The notes under the pieces are model-generated. The model was not told the DNA's origin, did no database searches, and saw nothing but the letters and a program-made list of their open reading frames with translations. A stretch of DNA of 64,000 bases from Fictibacillus nanhaiensis (GTDB lineage: Bacteria > Bacillota > Bacilli > Bacillales > Fictibacillaceae): assembly GCF_023715445.1 (NCBI RefSeq), contig NZ_JAMBOD010000005.1, positions 124,001 to 188,000 of the forward strand, written 5' to 3'. This document shows positions 25,048 through 33,790 of the stretch, piece after piece. Numbering within the stretch: position 1 is the stretch's first letter; every line of letters starts with the position of its first letter. Made by a program: the position numbers and the translations under genes.

Positions 25048-27186
25048 GTGTTGAAAAGTATAGGAGCTCAATTTAGAGCGGTTTTTTCAAATAGAAAAAT
25101 TGCTGTACCTGTCTTAGCGGTCCTTTTTATACCCGTGTTATACAGTGGAATGTTCTTGTGGGCCTTCTGGGACCCGTATGACAAGATGGAGGATCTGCCA
25201 GTTGCTGTAGTCAACCAGGATGAAGGCTATGAATACAACGGAGAAAACTTAACAGTCGGGGATGAGTTTGTTGAAAAGCTGAGAGAAAATCCTCAGTTTA
25301 AGTGGAAATTTGTAAGTGAAGAAAAAGCAAAGCAAGGACTTGAACATAACGATTATTACATGATGATTGAGATTCCAGAAGATTTTTCTGAGAAAGCTAC
25401 ATCATTATCAGGTGAATCAAAAAACAAGCCTGAGATTATATATTCGCCAAACGCAGGCTTTAACTTTTTAGCCGCACAAATTGGTGGTACTGCCGTCGAT
25501 AAAATGAAAGAAAGTCTTTCGAATGAACTTACTAAAACGTATGCGGAGGTAATGTTCGAGCAAGTAGAGCAGCTTGCTGGAGGTTTGGAACAAGCTGCTG
25601 ATGGATCAAATCAAGTAACAGATGGCTTAGAAAAAGCGGCTGCTGGAAGTGGTCAGCTTGCGGCGGGTATGACTGAAAAAAACCCTAATATTAAAGAGTT
25701 AGAAAGTGGGGCAGCTTTATTCAATTCTAAAATGACCGAGTTTGACAGCGGGTTGGATCAATTACTTGCTGCACATAAACAGCTAGCTGATGGTCAAGGG
25801 CAGCTTAGCGTAGGAGCTCAATCATTAAAAAGCGGGCTTAGTCAGGCGACAACGGGTTCTGAAAAGATTAAGGATGGAAGCATCGAGCTAAAAGACGGTG
25901 CTGAGAAACTGTCAAATGGAGCTAATACTTTAGCGGGGTCTGTGAATGAATGGAACGCAGGAGCCCAAAAAACAGCTGCAGGATCAAAACAGCTTGAACA
26001 GCAGATCAACCATTTGATTCAAAATCAAAGCAACATGTCTGATGAACAAATTGCGGCTTCTTTAAAAGAGATAGCGGCTATTAGCAGTGGTGTGAATAAT
26101 GGGCTGGATAGCTTAACTGCTTCAACAGGAAAAATTGCAGGAGGAGCCAATGAACTCGCAGCTGGTACGAAAAAATTAAGCAATTCCCAGACCGTTATGG
26201 CACAAGGAGCAGAACAGCTTCATAACGGCCAGCTTAAATTGGCAGACGGTGTTGATCAGCTTGCGAGCGGTCAGGCAAAAGTAAACACGGGGACCCAAAC
26301 ATTCCAATCAAAACTGGTTGAAGCCTCGGCTGGTTCACAGCAATTACTCGCTGCTAGCGGAAAGCTTGCTGATGGAACGGCAACGGTATCTTCAGGCTGG
26401 CAAGAGGTTACCAGTCATGTAAATGAAATTCATAACGGTGAACAAAAGCTCCTTGAAGGAAGCGGAAAATTATCTTCTAAATTGAGTGAAGCAGCAGACA
26501 AAACAGGTGAGCTTGATCCTGATAGTGAAATGTTTGAACGAATCGCCAACCCTGTTTCTGTAAAAACAAAGAGTTTTTCTGATGTTCCAAACTATGGAAC
26601 TGGTTTTGCTCCTTACTTCTTATCACTAGGTTTGTTTGTCGGAGCATTATTGATGTCCATCGTGTTCCCGCTGCGTGATAAAGCAGGAGAGCCTCGATCT
26701 GGATTCGGATGGTTTGCGAGCAAATTTTCATTTTTAGCAGCGGTAGGTGTTGTTCAAGCGCTGATTGCTGATGCAGTATTGCTTTTTGGTTTAAACATCG
26801 AAGTGAGCAGTCTACCCGCATTTATCGGACTTAGCGTTATCACGAGTCTTACGTTTCTAGCACTTATACAATTGCTCGTAACCGTTTTAGGTGATCCTGG
26901 CCGATTTGTAGCGATTATCATTTTGATTCTTCAGCTTACGACGAGTGCAGGAACATTCCCGCTGGAGCTTATTCCAAACGGACTGCAAGTTTTTAATACA
27001 TGGCTCCCTATGACATATTCAGTATCAGGATTAAAAGCCGTGATCTCAAGCGGAGACATGAGCAGTTTTATCTTCAACGTATGGATATTGGTTGGTTTCT
27101 TAGGATTATGTATGATAGGAACATGGAGTTATTTTGCAGTACAAATGAGAAAAAAGAACAGAAGAGCAGATGTGCTAACAGTATAA
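25048..27186 (+). CDS. yhgE: YhgE/Pip domain membrane protein
   Basis: A 712-residue protein with one N-terminal membrane helix (about 18-40), a conserved YhgE/Pip extracellular domain (LPVAVVNQDEGYEYNGENL), a long region of repeated xLxxGxxxLxxGA units (about 180-490) expected to form coiled coil, and five or six C-terminal membrane helices (ABC-2-permease-like). Family members include phage-infection proteins and ESX-secretion-related proteins. Function here is unknown. It follows the TetR gene yhgD and is probably its target. Confidence 0.88.
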   Translation: MLKSIGAQFRAVFSNRKIAVPVLAVLFIPVLYSGMFLWAFWDPYDKMEDLPVAVVNQDEGYEYNGENLTVGDEFVEKLRENPQFKWKFVSEEKAKQGLEHNDYYMMIEIPEDFSEKATSLSGESKNKPEIIYSPNAGFNFLAAQIGGTAVDKMKESLSNELTKTYAEVMFEQVEQLAGGLEQAADGSNQVTDGLEKAAAGSGQLAAGMTEKNPNIKELESGAALFNSKMTEFDSGLDQLLAAHKQLADGQGQLSVGAQSLKSGLSQATTGSEKIKDGSIELKDGAEKLSNGANTLAGSVNEWNAGAQKTAAGSKQLEQQINHLIQNQSNMSDEQIAASLKEIAAISSGVNNGLDSLTASTGKIAGGANELAAGTKKLSNSQTVMAQGAEQLHNGQLKLADGVDQLASGQAKVNTGTQTFQSKLVEASAGSQQLLAASGKLADGTATVSSGWQEVTSHVNEIHNGEQKLLEGSGKLSSKLSEAADKTGELDPDSEMFERIANPVSVKTKSFSDVPNYGTGFAPYFLSLGLFVGALLMSIVFPLRDKAGEPRSGFGWFASKFSFLAAVGVVQALIADAVLLFGLNIEVSSLPAFIGLSVITSLTFLALIQLLVTVLGDPGRFVAIIILILQLTTSAGTFPLELIPNGLQVFNTWLPMTYSVSGLKAVISSGDMSSFIFNVWILVGFLGLCMIGTWSYFAVQMRKKNRRADVLTV

Positions 27187-27195
27187 TTTATAAAA

Positions 27196-27229
27196 AACAC
27201 TTGGAGACGTAAATCCAAGTGTTTTTTTC
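27196..27229 (+). terminator. Terminator of yhgE
   Basis: AACACTTGG / CCAAGTGTT stem followed by TTTTTTC. Confidence 0.85.
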
Positions 27230-27305
27230 TACGAATATATTTGTAGTTGGTATGTCCAAGAATAAAAGAATGAAAACTTTTAAACTGATACATTCATAAA
27301 AAGAG

Positions 27306-27331
27306 GTTTTCAAGCAAGCAAGCAAGGGAAA
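27306..27331 (+). promoter_or_regulatory. Possible SigB promoter of the OpuF-type operon
   Basis: GTTTTC (27306-27311), 14-bp spacer made of AAGC units, GGGAAA (27326-27331). It fits the SigB consensus loosely. Osmolyte uptake genes in B. subtilis are often SigB-controlled. Confidence 0.35.
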
Positions 27332-27390
27332 GATAATAATTGGACATTCTAATGGATGCAGCTTATTTTACGTAAAGGAGAGAACAAAAT

Positions 27391-28545
27391 TTGATTACTT
27401 TCAAAAACGTAGGGAAAACGTTCCCTGACGGTTTTGAGGCACTGAAAAACATTGACTTTCAGATTAAAAAAGGGGAGTTAGTCGCGTTGATTGGGCCTAG
27501 TGGTTGTGGGAAAACAACAACCATGAGAATGATAAACCGTTTGATCGAACCATCAAAAGGGACGATTTTAATTGATGGAGAAGACATTGCAAACCAAAAC
27601 CCCGTTGAGCTGAGGAGGAATATCGGATACGTGATTCAGCAGATCGGACTTCTGCCTCACATGACGATTGAAGACAATATTTCTCTCGTTCCACGCTTAA
27701 AAGGCTGGGAGAAAGAAAAGTATGATGGCAGAGTAGATGAACTGCTTGATTTAGTAGGGTTAGATCCGAAAACCTTCAGAAAACGCTATCCTTCTGAGCT
27801 AAGCGGCGGTCAACAGCAGCGTATAGGGGTTATTCGTGCCCTCGCAGCTGAACCTCCTATCATCTTGATGGATGAACCGTTCTCAGCGCTCGATCCAATC
27901 AGCAGAGAACAACTTCAGGATGAGCTTGTAAAATTGCAGGATACCATTAAGAAAACTATTGTATTCGTTACACATGATATGGATGAAGCGATTAAGATTG
28001 CAGACCGGATCGCGATTTTAAATAAAGGTGAAATCATTCAATTCGATACGCCAGAACGAATTCTGCGTCATCCTGCCAATGACTTTGTTAAAGATTTTAT
28101 AGGTGAAGACAGACTTTCTGCAGAAGCTTCCATGCCTGAAGCCATTGATTTAATGAGAAAAAATCCTATAACATCAAAGCAAACAAGAGGGCTTGCTGAG
28201 GCTTTAAAATTGATGAAACGTTACGGAGTAGACAGCCTCCTTATTACAGACCAGCAGAATAAGCTGCATGGTATTATTACGCTTGAAAGTATTGAAAGGC
28301 ATTATGCCGAGGAAGAAAAAACCGTTGGAGATTTAATGGTGAAAGATATGATCACTGTTACTCCAAATACGTCCTATACAGAAGTGGCGGAGATCTTTGC
28401 AACAAATCAAGTAAATATGATTCCAGTTTTAGAAGATGGAAAACTGCTTGGACTGATTACACGTGCTACGATGATGCGAGGACTTGCGGGATTAAATATC
28501 ACCGCCCAAAAACCTCTGGAAGGAGGTGCTGCGGGTAATGAATAA
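27391..28545 (+). CDS. Compatible-solute ABC transporter ATPase (OpuFA/OpuCA type)
   Basis: A 384-residue ATPase with Walker A GPSGCGKTT (about 36-44), signature LSGGQQQRIG, Walker B IILMDEPFSALDP and, after about residue 250, a tandem CBS pair (SLLITDQQNKLHGIITLESI and VNMIPVLEDGKLLGLITRA) as in glycine betaine/carnitine/choline importers. The TTG at 27391 lies 8 nt after AAAGGAGAG. It overlaps the downstream gene by 8 bp. The partner is a fused permease/binding protein, so the pair looks like a two-gene OpuF system. Confidence 0.9.
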   Translation: MITFKNVGKTFPDGFEALKNIDFQIKKGELVALIGPSGCGKTTTMRMINRLIEPSKGTILIDGEDIANQNPVELRRNIGYVIQQIGLLPHMTIEDNISLVPRLKGWEKEKYDGRVDELLDLVGLDPKTFRKRYPSELSGGQQQRIGVIRALAAEPPIILMDEPFSALDPISREQLQDELVKLQDTIKKTIVFVTHDMDEAIKIADRIAILNKGEIIQFDTPERILRHPANDFVKDFIGEDRLSAEASMPEAIDLMRKNPITSKQTRGLAEALKLMKRYGVDSLLITDQQNKLHGIITLESIERHYAEEEKTVGDLMVKDMITVTPNTSYTEVAEIFATNQVNMIPVLEDGKLLGLITRATMMRGLAGLNITAQKPLEGGAAGNE

Positions 28546-30079
28546 CTTCATGGATACATTGGTGAACCGGTGGCCTGAGATTCTAACAGGGCTACAGCAG
28601 CATTTATTCCTATCTCTTGTATCAATTTTAATAGCGGCTGTTATCGCTATCCCGCTAGGAATCTTTATTTCAAGACGAAAAGGGATTGCAGAACCTGTTA
28701 TCGGTGTTGCTGCTATCTTTCAAACGATACCAAGTTTGGCGCTCTTCGGATTTTTGCTCCCAGTCTTCGGTATAGGAAGCACAACAGCCATCATAGCCCT
28801 TACTGTTTATGCACTTCTGCCGATTTTAAGAAATACGTACACAGGGATAACAGGCGTTGATAAGTCAGCTGTCGAAGCTGGTAAAGGTATGGGGATGACG
28901 AATTCTCAGATCTTAAGAATGATCGAACTGCCGCTTGCTTTGCCGATTATTATGGCTGGACTTCGAACGGCAACAGTCCTTACAATTGGTGTTGCTACGT
29001 TAGCCGCCTTTATTGGAGCAGGGGGACTTGGAGATCTGATATATCGCGGTCTTTCAACAACACGAAATGAACTTGTATTAGCAGGAGCGATTCCGGCAGC
29101 TTTATTGGCGATCTTATTCGATTTTGTTTTGCGCCGTATTGAAACGGCGACAGAGCCTAAAGCCTCAACAAAGCGTGGTTCATGGAAGTTACCTCTTCTC
29201 ATTGCTGTTCCTATTGCAGCACTTGTGCTATTTTTTGCGCTCCGCGGCGGTACTGATGAAGATGCGATCGTTATTACGGGTAAGAAGTGGACAGAGCAAT
29301 ATATCCTTCCTTATATCATTTCTGAATATGTGAAAGATAAAACGGATTATCCCGTAATGGTTAAAGAGGCAATTGGTGAGACGCCTATCTTAACCGAAGC
29401 AATCAAGAAAGGTGACATCGATTTGTTTGTTGAATATACCGGGACAGGATATTTAACCATTTTAAAAGAGAAGTATGATCCCGGTATGAGTCCTGAGGAA
29501 ATCTACGAAACAGTTAAAGAAGGCTATGCAGAAAAATATGACTTGAAGTGGACGAAGCCTCTTGGATTTGAAAACACATATGCCCTAGCTTTAAACCCTG
29601 ACACGGCAAAACAAATAAATGTAAAAACGATTTCAGAATTAGCTCCAAAATCAAATCAATTGATATTTGGCGGACCAACAGAATTTTTTGAACGAGAAGA
29701 CGGCTACAATCCGTTTGTTGAAACATACAAATTAAACTTTAAGGAAAAAAGAAGCCTGGATCCGAACTTGATGTATACTGCAGTTAAAGAAGGGAAAGTA
29801 GATGCGGTTCCTGCGTTTACAACGGATGGTAGGATTGTACGTTTTAATTTAATTACATTAAAGGATGATAAGAAATTCTTCCCGCCTTATTTTGCTGCTC
29901 CAATTGTTAGAGAGGAAACTCTGGAGAAATATCCAGAGCTTGAAGGAGTGCTAAATGAGCTGGGAGGGAAGATTTCAGAGGAAGAAATGGCTGAAATGAA
30001 CGCAAAAGTCGATCTGGATAAAGAAGATCCGCGTAAAGTAGCTAGAGATTTCTTAAAGCGCAAAGGTTTGATTAAATAA
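28538..30079 (+). CDS. Fused permease and substrate-binding protein (OpuFB type)
   Basis: A 513-residue fusion. Residues 1-~205 form the membrane permease with the EAA-like loop AVEAGKGMGMTNSQILRMIELPLALPIIMAG; after one more helix (about 215-235) residues 240-513 form an OpuAC-type binding domain (VITGKKWTEQYILPYI ... DLFVEYTGTGYL). The domain therefore faces outward, tethered to the channel. Aromatic-cage residues for a quaternary ammonium ligand cannot be fixed by eye. The ATG at 28538 follows AGGAGG; the open frame starts 12 bp earlier. Confidence 0.9.
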   Translation: MNNFMDTLVNRWPEILTGLQQHLFLSLVSILIAAVIAIPLGIFISRRKGIAEPVIGVAAIFQTIPSLALFGFLLPVFGIGSTTAIIALTVYALLPILRNTYTGITGVDKSAVEAGKGMGMTNSQILRMIELPLALPIIMAGLRTATVLTIGVATLAAFIGAGGLGDLIYRGLSTTRNELVLAGAIPAALLAILFDFVLRRIETATEPKASTKRGSWKLPLLIAVPIAALVLFFALRGGTDEDAIVITGKKWTEQYILPYIISEYVKDKTDYPVMVKEAIGETPILTEAIKKGDIDLFVEYTGTGYLTILKEKYDPGMSPEEIYETVKEGYAEKYDLKWTKPLGFENTYALALNPDTAKQINVKTISELAPKSNQLIFGGPTEFFEREDGYNPFVETYKLNFKEKRSLDPNLMYTAVKEGKVDAVPAFTTDGRIVRFNLITLKDDKKFFPPYFAAPIVREETLEKYPELEGVLNELGGKISEEEMAEMNAKVDLDKEDPRKVARDFLKRKGLIK

Positions 30080-30092
30080 AATTATGGTGAAG

Positions 30093-30126
30093 AACTGGAC
30101 TCCTGCTGGGGTCCAGTTTCTTGTTT
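30093..30126 (+). terminator. Terminator of the OpuF-type operon
   Basis: AACTGGAC / GTCCAGTT stem (30093-30100 and 30111-30118) followed by TCTTGTTTCTT. Confidence 0.65.
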
Positions 30127-30189
30127 CTTGTTAGGGAACATTCAGGGCTACAGAGGTATTTTTGATTAATGATAAGGGTAAATTTGTCG

Positions 30190-30290
30190 AAAAGCCTATA
30201 AATGGTGAATTACGGCTTATAAAATATTTTTACGGCCCATAAAAATATTTTACGGCTCAAAAATGTTGATTTACGGCCCATAAAATCCAA
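30190..30290. repeat. Periodic array E, core TTACGGCCCATAAAAT
   Basis: TACGGC starts at 30211, 30231, 30251 and 30272 (spacings 20, 20, 21), with a decayed copy near 30190 (AAGCCTATAAA). The array lies between convergent terminators. Confidence 0.8.
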
Positions 30291-30331
30291 CAAATACAAG
30301 AAGGGGTATTCGATCGCAATTCATTACAACA

Positions 30332-30369
30332 CAAAAAAAACCAGCTCACATGCAATTGTAAGCCAGTTT
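30332..30369 (-). terminator. Terminator of the amino-acid ATPase gene
   Basis: A 13-bp stem with wobble pairs (30338-30350 / 30357-30369), read leftward into TTTTTTTTG. Confidence 0.8.
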
Positions 30370-30380
30370 GTCTCATAGTG

Positions 30381-31103
30381 TTATAAAACTTTACTTAAAA
30401 ACAGCTTTGTACGTTCATGCTGTGCATTTCCGAATAATTCGGAAGGAACGTTTTCTTCAACAATGTATCCGCCATCCATGAATAAGACCCGGTCCCCGAC
30501 TTCACGTGCAAACCCCATTTCATGGGTCACAACGACCATCGTCATTCCTTCACGGGCGAGATCTTTCATAACCTCCAAAACTTCTCCGACCATCTCTGGA
30601 TCGAGTGCAGATGTAGGTTCATCAAAAAGCATGATTTTTGGATCCATTGCAAGTGCGCGGGCAATCGCAACACGCTGTTTTTGGCCGCCGCTTAATTGGG
30701 ATGGGTAGGCGTTCGATTTATCCTGCAGACCTACTTTTGCAAGCAGTTTTAACGCTTTATCGCGAGCTTCCTCTTTATTCGCATTTCTTACTTTCAATGG
30801 TGCAAGTGTTACGTTTTCAAGTACTGTTTTATGCGGGAAGAGGTTGAACTGCTGAAACACCATGCCAACGTCTTCGCGAATTTTATTGATGTTTGTTTTT
30901 GGATCCGTAATATCTGTTCCATCTACTAACACTTGACCGCCTGTTATTTCCTCAAGCTTATTGATGCATCGGAGAAATGTACTCTTGCCTGAGCCAGAAG
31001 GACCGATCACACATACTACTTCCTGTGGTTTAATTTCTGCATTGATGTCCTTTAATACTTCCAAATTACCGAAGGACTTTTTTAAGTTTTTTACTTTAAT
31101 CAT
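30381..31103 (-). CDS. Polar amino acid ABC transporter ATPase (GlnQ-type)
   Basis: A 240-residue ATPase with Walker [10 protein letters not shown], signature [10 protein letters not shown], Walker [14 protein letters not shown] and the H-loop [10 protein letters not shown], typical of glutamine, arginine or cystine importers. No permease or binding-protein gene is next to it in this window and it has its own terminator, so it is an orphan ATPase whose partners must be elsewhere. Specificity cannot be told. Confidence 0.88.
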   Translation of the reverse strand: MIKVKNLKKSFGNLEVLKDINAEIKPQEVVCVIGPSGSGKSTFLRCINKLEEITGGQVLVDGTDITDPKTNINKIREDVGMVFQQFNLFPHKTVLENVTLAPLKVRNANKEEARDKALKLLAKVGLQDKSNAYPSQLSGGQKQRVAIARALAMDPKIMLFDEPTSALDPEMVGEVLEVMKDLAREGMTMVVVTHEMGFAREVGDRVLFMDGGYIVEENVPSELFGNAQHERTKLFLSKVL

Positions 31104-31221
31104 TGTCCGGCTCCTTTCAAGTAAGCAAATCGTTTATGTATTTTATCATAAGTTCGTCTGTTTCTTAAGATATCCTGCTTACTGATAAATCTTTAATTAC
31201 AAAACTTTCTGAAAAAAGCCA

Positions 31222-31251
31222 TTGACCTGCAGTTGATAGTTGAACTATACT
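31222..31251 (+). promoter_or_regulatory. SigA promoter of the LacI-type regulator
   Basis: TTGACC (31222-31227), 18-bp spacer, TATACT (31246-31251). The cre-like site at 31259 covers the expected transcription start. Confidence 0.65.
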
Positions 31252-31258
31252 CTGATTA

Positions 31259-31272
31259 TGAAAACGATTTCA
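31259..31272. promoter_or_regulatory. cre / LacI-family operator 1
   Basis: TGAAAACGATTTCA matches the cre consensus TGWAANCGNTNWCA fully. Position just after the -10 suits repression by CcpA or by the LacI protein encoded downstream. Confidence 0.7.
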
Positions 31273-31310
31273 TGAATTCGATTCCAGAAAGTTCTAAAGA
31301 GGAGAATCTG

Positions 31311-32297
31311 ATGGCAACCATTCAAGATGTGGCGAAAATGGCAGGGCTGTCCCGTACTACTGTTTCAAGGGTGATCAATCAGCATCCTTATGTAACAGAA
31401 GAAAAAAAACGGCTTGTGTCAAAAGCTATGAAAGAACTCAACTATGTTCCAAATTCATCAGCAAGAAGATTGCGAAGACAGCAAACTGAAACGATTGCAG
31501 TCTATGTTCCTCGTATTACAAATCCTTTTTTCAGCCACTTGGTTGAAGTGATGGAAAAAGAGGCTGCCAAAAAAGGCTATCAGCTGATTTTGTGTCAGAC
31601 CAGTTATAAAAAGGAACAGGAACGCAGCTTTTTGGAGCTTTTAAAGACGAAGCAAGTGGATGGTTTGATCTTAACATCAATCGAAAATGACTGGAGTGAG
31701 ATTGAGCCTTATTTAGCTTACGGTCCTATTGTTGTTTGCAATGAATACTCTGACTCTGCACAAGTTCCCCTCGTTTTTTTAGACCAGATCGAAGGTGGCT
31801 ACATAGGCACGAAGCACCTGATCGAACAGGGATATACAAAGCTTGGATATTGTACAGGCGATCATAAGAGTTCAAGAGTTGCTCATGACAGAAGGATCGG
31901 ATTTCTAAAAGCACTAAATGAAGCGGGGCTCCAGATGAAGGATGAATGGTATTTCGGTGGTGCTTACAGTGTGCAAGACGGAAAAAATACGTTTGAAACA
32001 CTGAGGAACCTTGAAGATCCGCCGCAGGCACTTTTTACGGGAAGTGATGAGGTGGCAGCGGGCATTGTTAAAGCGGCTGGAGATGCAGGCTGGAATGTGC
32101 CCCAAGACCTTGCTGTTATCGGATTTGATAATCAGCCTCTGGCAGAACTGATGGAATTGACGACGGTGGAACAGCCGATTGAATCGATTGCCAGTCAAGC
32201 AATGGGATTAATGATTGAATCCATTAAGTCAAAAAGGGCATCTGTAAGAAAAGAAGTCATTTTACCATTAAAAATGATTCAGCGTTCTTCCACATAG
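31311..32297 (+). CDS. LacI family transcriptional regulator
   Basis: A 328-residue repressor: N-terminal HTH and hinge (MATIQDVAKMAGLSRTTVSR through YVPNSSARRLR) and a periplasmic-binding-protein-like sugar domain (ETIAVYVPRITNPFFSHLV ... IGFDNQPLAELMELTTVEQPI). The ATG at 31311 follows GAGGAG and is a perfect family start; the longer frame runs back through the promoter. It heads a sugar ABC operon (binding protein, two permeases) and likely controls it through the operator-like sites at 31259 and 32305. Confidence 0.9.
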   Translation: MATIQDVAKMAGLSRTTVSRVINQHPYVTEEKKRLVSKAMKELNYVPNSSARRLRRQQTETIAVYVPRITNPFFSHLVEVMEKEAAKKGYQLILCQTSYKKEQERSFLELLKTKQVDGLILTSIENDWSEIEPYLAYGPIVVCNEYSDSAQVPLVFLDQIEGGYIGTKHLIEQGYTKLGYCTGDHKSSRVAHDRRIGFLKALNEAGLQMKDEWYFGGAYSVQDGKNTFETLRNLEDPPQALFTGSDEVAAGIVKAAGDAGWNVPQDLAVIGFDNQPLAELMELTTVEQPIESIASQAMGLMIESIKSKRASVRKEVILPLKMIQRSST

Positions 32298-32304
32298 CTT
32301 AAAA

Positions 32305-32318
32305 TGAAATCGTTTACA
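32305..32318. promoter_or_regulatory. cre / LacI-family operator 2
   Basis: TGAAATCGTTTACA fits the cre consensus fully and resembles the inverted form of the site at 31259. It lies in the 46-bp gap before the binding-protein gene. Confidence 0.6.
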
Positions 32319-32343
32319 AAACAGGAGAGTAGGGGGATTAAAC

Positions 32344-33645
32344 ATGAAAAAGCTTAAGAAGATTTCAAAAGTGATTTCGACTTCGCTTGCGCTTTCACTT
32401 GTGCTTGCAGCTTGCTCAGACAAAGAAGAAGGCAGCAGTAATTCTGGCGGCGGGGATAAAGACGAAAAAGTAAAAATCGTTTATGCGCGTGGTAAAGATG
32501 ATACACAAGGGACTACAGCAATGGTGGAAGCTTTTGAAAAAAAGTACCCTAACATTGACGTAGAATTTAAGGAAATGCCAGCGGATACAGGAAAGCAGCA
32601 TGATCAATATGTAACATCATTTAACGCAAACTCAGATGAAATCGATGTTATTGACTTGGATGTTATCTGGCCGGCTGAATTTGCACAAGCTGGATTCTTG
32701 ATGCCGTTAGATCGTTTTATTGAAAAAGACGGAATTGATCTTGGCACTTATAACGAAGGTGCAATCAGTGCTGCGAAGTTTAAAGGCAAGCAATGGGCAC
32801 TCCCAAAGTTCATCGATGCTGGAATGCTGTTCTATCGTACCGACCTTGTTCCAGAAGGTGAAGTTCCAAAAACATGGGATGAGCTATTAGCAAAAGCAAA
32901 AGAAACAAAAGGGCAAGGTGGAACTCAGTTCGGTTACTTAATGCAAGCGAAGCAATATGAAGGTCTTGTATGTAACGCTGTTGAATTCATCGCTTCTTAC
33001 GGCGGAGAAATCATCGACGAAAATGGTGAAGTAAAAGTAGATTCTCCAGAAGCGATCAAAGGGATCTCTAAGCTAGTTGAGATCGTAAACTCTGATGTTG
33101 TACCGCAAAACATCACAACATTTGCTGAGCCAGAATCTCATACAGCATTCATCAATGGTCAAGCTGGTCTTATTCGAAACTGGCCATATCAATATGCGTT
33201 AGCAAACGATGAGACGCAATCTAAAATTGCAGGTAAAGTAGCAGCTGCTCCACTTCCAGCTGGAGATGCAGGATCTGCAGCAACACTTGGCGGATGGATG
33301 GCTGGTATTAACAAGAACACGAAGCATCCTGAAGAAGCATGGAAGTTCTTAAGCTTTATGGCTGGTGAAGAAGGACAGAAGATCGACGCGATCAAAGGCG
33401 GACACGCACCAACGATTCTTTCTCTTTACGAAGATGAAGAAATTCTAAAAGCAAACCCTTACTACAAAGATGAAGGATTTGTAAAAGCTCTTGAAGCTGC
33501 GGTATCTCGTCCGGTAGCACCGAACTACCCAGAGATTTCTGACATCATCCAAGTTCAGGTATCTCAAGCCATTGCTAAGAAGATCACACCTGAAGAAGCT
33601 GCAAAGAATATGCAAAAAGAAATTTCAGAGAAACTTGAAAAGTAA
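32344..33645 (+). CDS. Sugar ABC transporter binding lipoprotein
   Basis: A 433-residue extracellular binding protein. The signal peptide ends in LVLAACS (lipid-modified Cys about residue 22) and is followed by a Ser/Gly linker and a family-1 solute-binding fold (KIVYARGKDDTQGTTAMVEAFEKKYP ... DVIDLDVIWPAEFAQAG ... GGWMAGINKNTKHPEEAWKFL). It resembles trehalose/maltose-binding proteins. No ATPase is encoded here, so a shared MsmX-type ATPase elsewhere is likely. Confidence 0.88.
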   Translation: MKKLKKISKVISTSLALSLVLAACSDKEEGSSNSGGGDKDEKVKIVYARGKDDTQGTTAMVEAFEKKYPNIDVEFKEMPADTGKQHDQYVTSFNANSDEIDVIDLDVIWPAEFAQAGFLMPLDRFIEKDGIDLGTYNEGAISAAKFKGKQWALPKFIDAGMLFYRTDLVPEGEVPKTWDELLAKAKETKGQGGTQFGYLMQAKQYEGLVCNAVEFIASYGGEIIDENGEVKVDSPEAIKGISKLVEIVNSDVVPQNITTFAEPESHTAFINGQAGLIRNWPYQYALANDETQSKIAGKVAAAPLPAGDAGSAATLGGWMAGINKNTKHPEEAWKFLSFMAGEEGQKIDAIKGGHAPTILSLYEDEEILKANPYYKDEGFVKALEAAVSRPVAPNYPEISDIIQVQVSQAIAKKITPEEAAKNMQKEISEKLEK

Positions 33646-33664
33646 ACGAATTTTTTGAGACATA

Positions 33665-33693
33665 GGGGCATGCCTTCTGTTGGAAGGCTCCCC
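33665..33693 (+). promoter_or_regulatory. Intercistronic hairpin in the sugar operon
   Basis: GCCTTC tgttg GAAGGC with outer GGGG/CCCC (33665-33668 / 33690-33693), followed by TTTCTCT. It may act as a partial terminator or RNA stabiliser that raises binding-protein output over permeases. Confidence 0.5.
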
Positions 33694-33790
33694 TTTCTCT
33701 ATAGCTGGTATCGATTCCATAAGAGTGAAATGGATGGACGTTTCAACGCCCGTCCGTCGATTGCATTCGAATAGCAAGGAGCTGACCCTT

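Noticed and set aside
31233-31310. Longer start for the LacI-type regulator
   Set aside because: The segment holds the -10 element and a cre-like operator; the HTH begins properly at 31311.
33680-33790. Longer start for the MalF-type permease
   Set aside because: The region has hairpins and no ribosome site; TTG at 33791 follows AAGGAG with good spacing.
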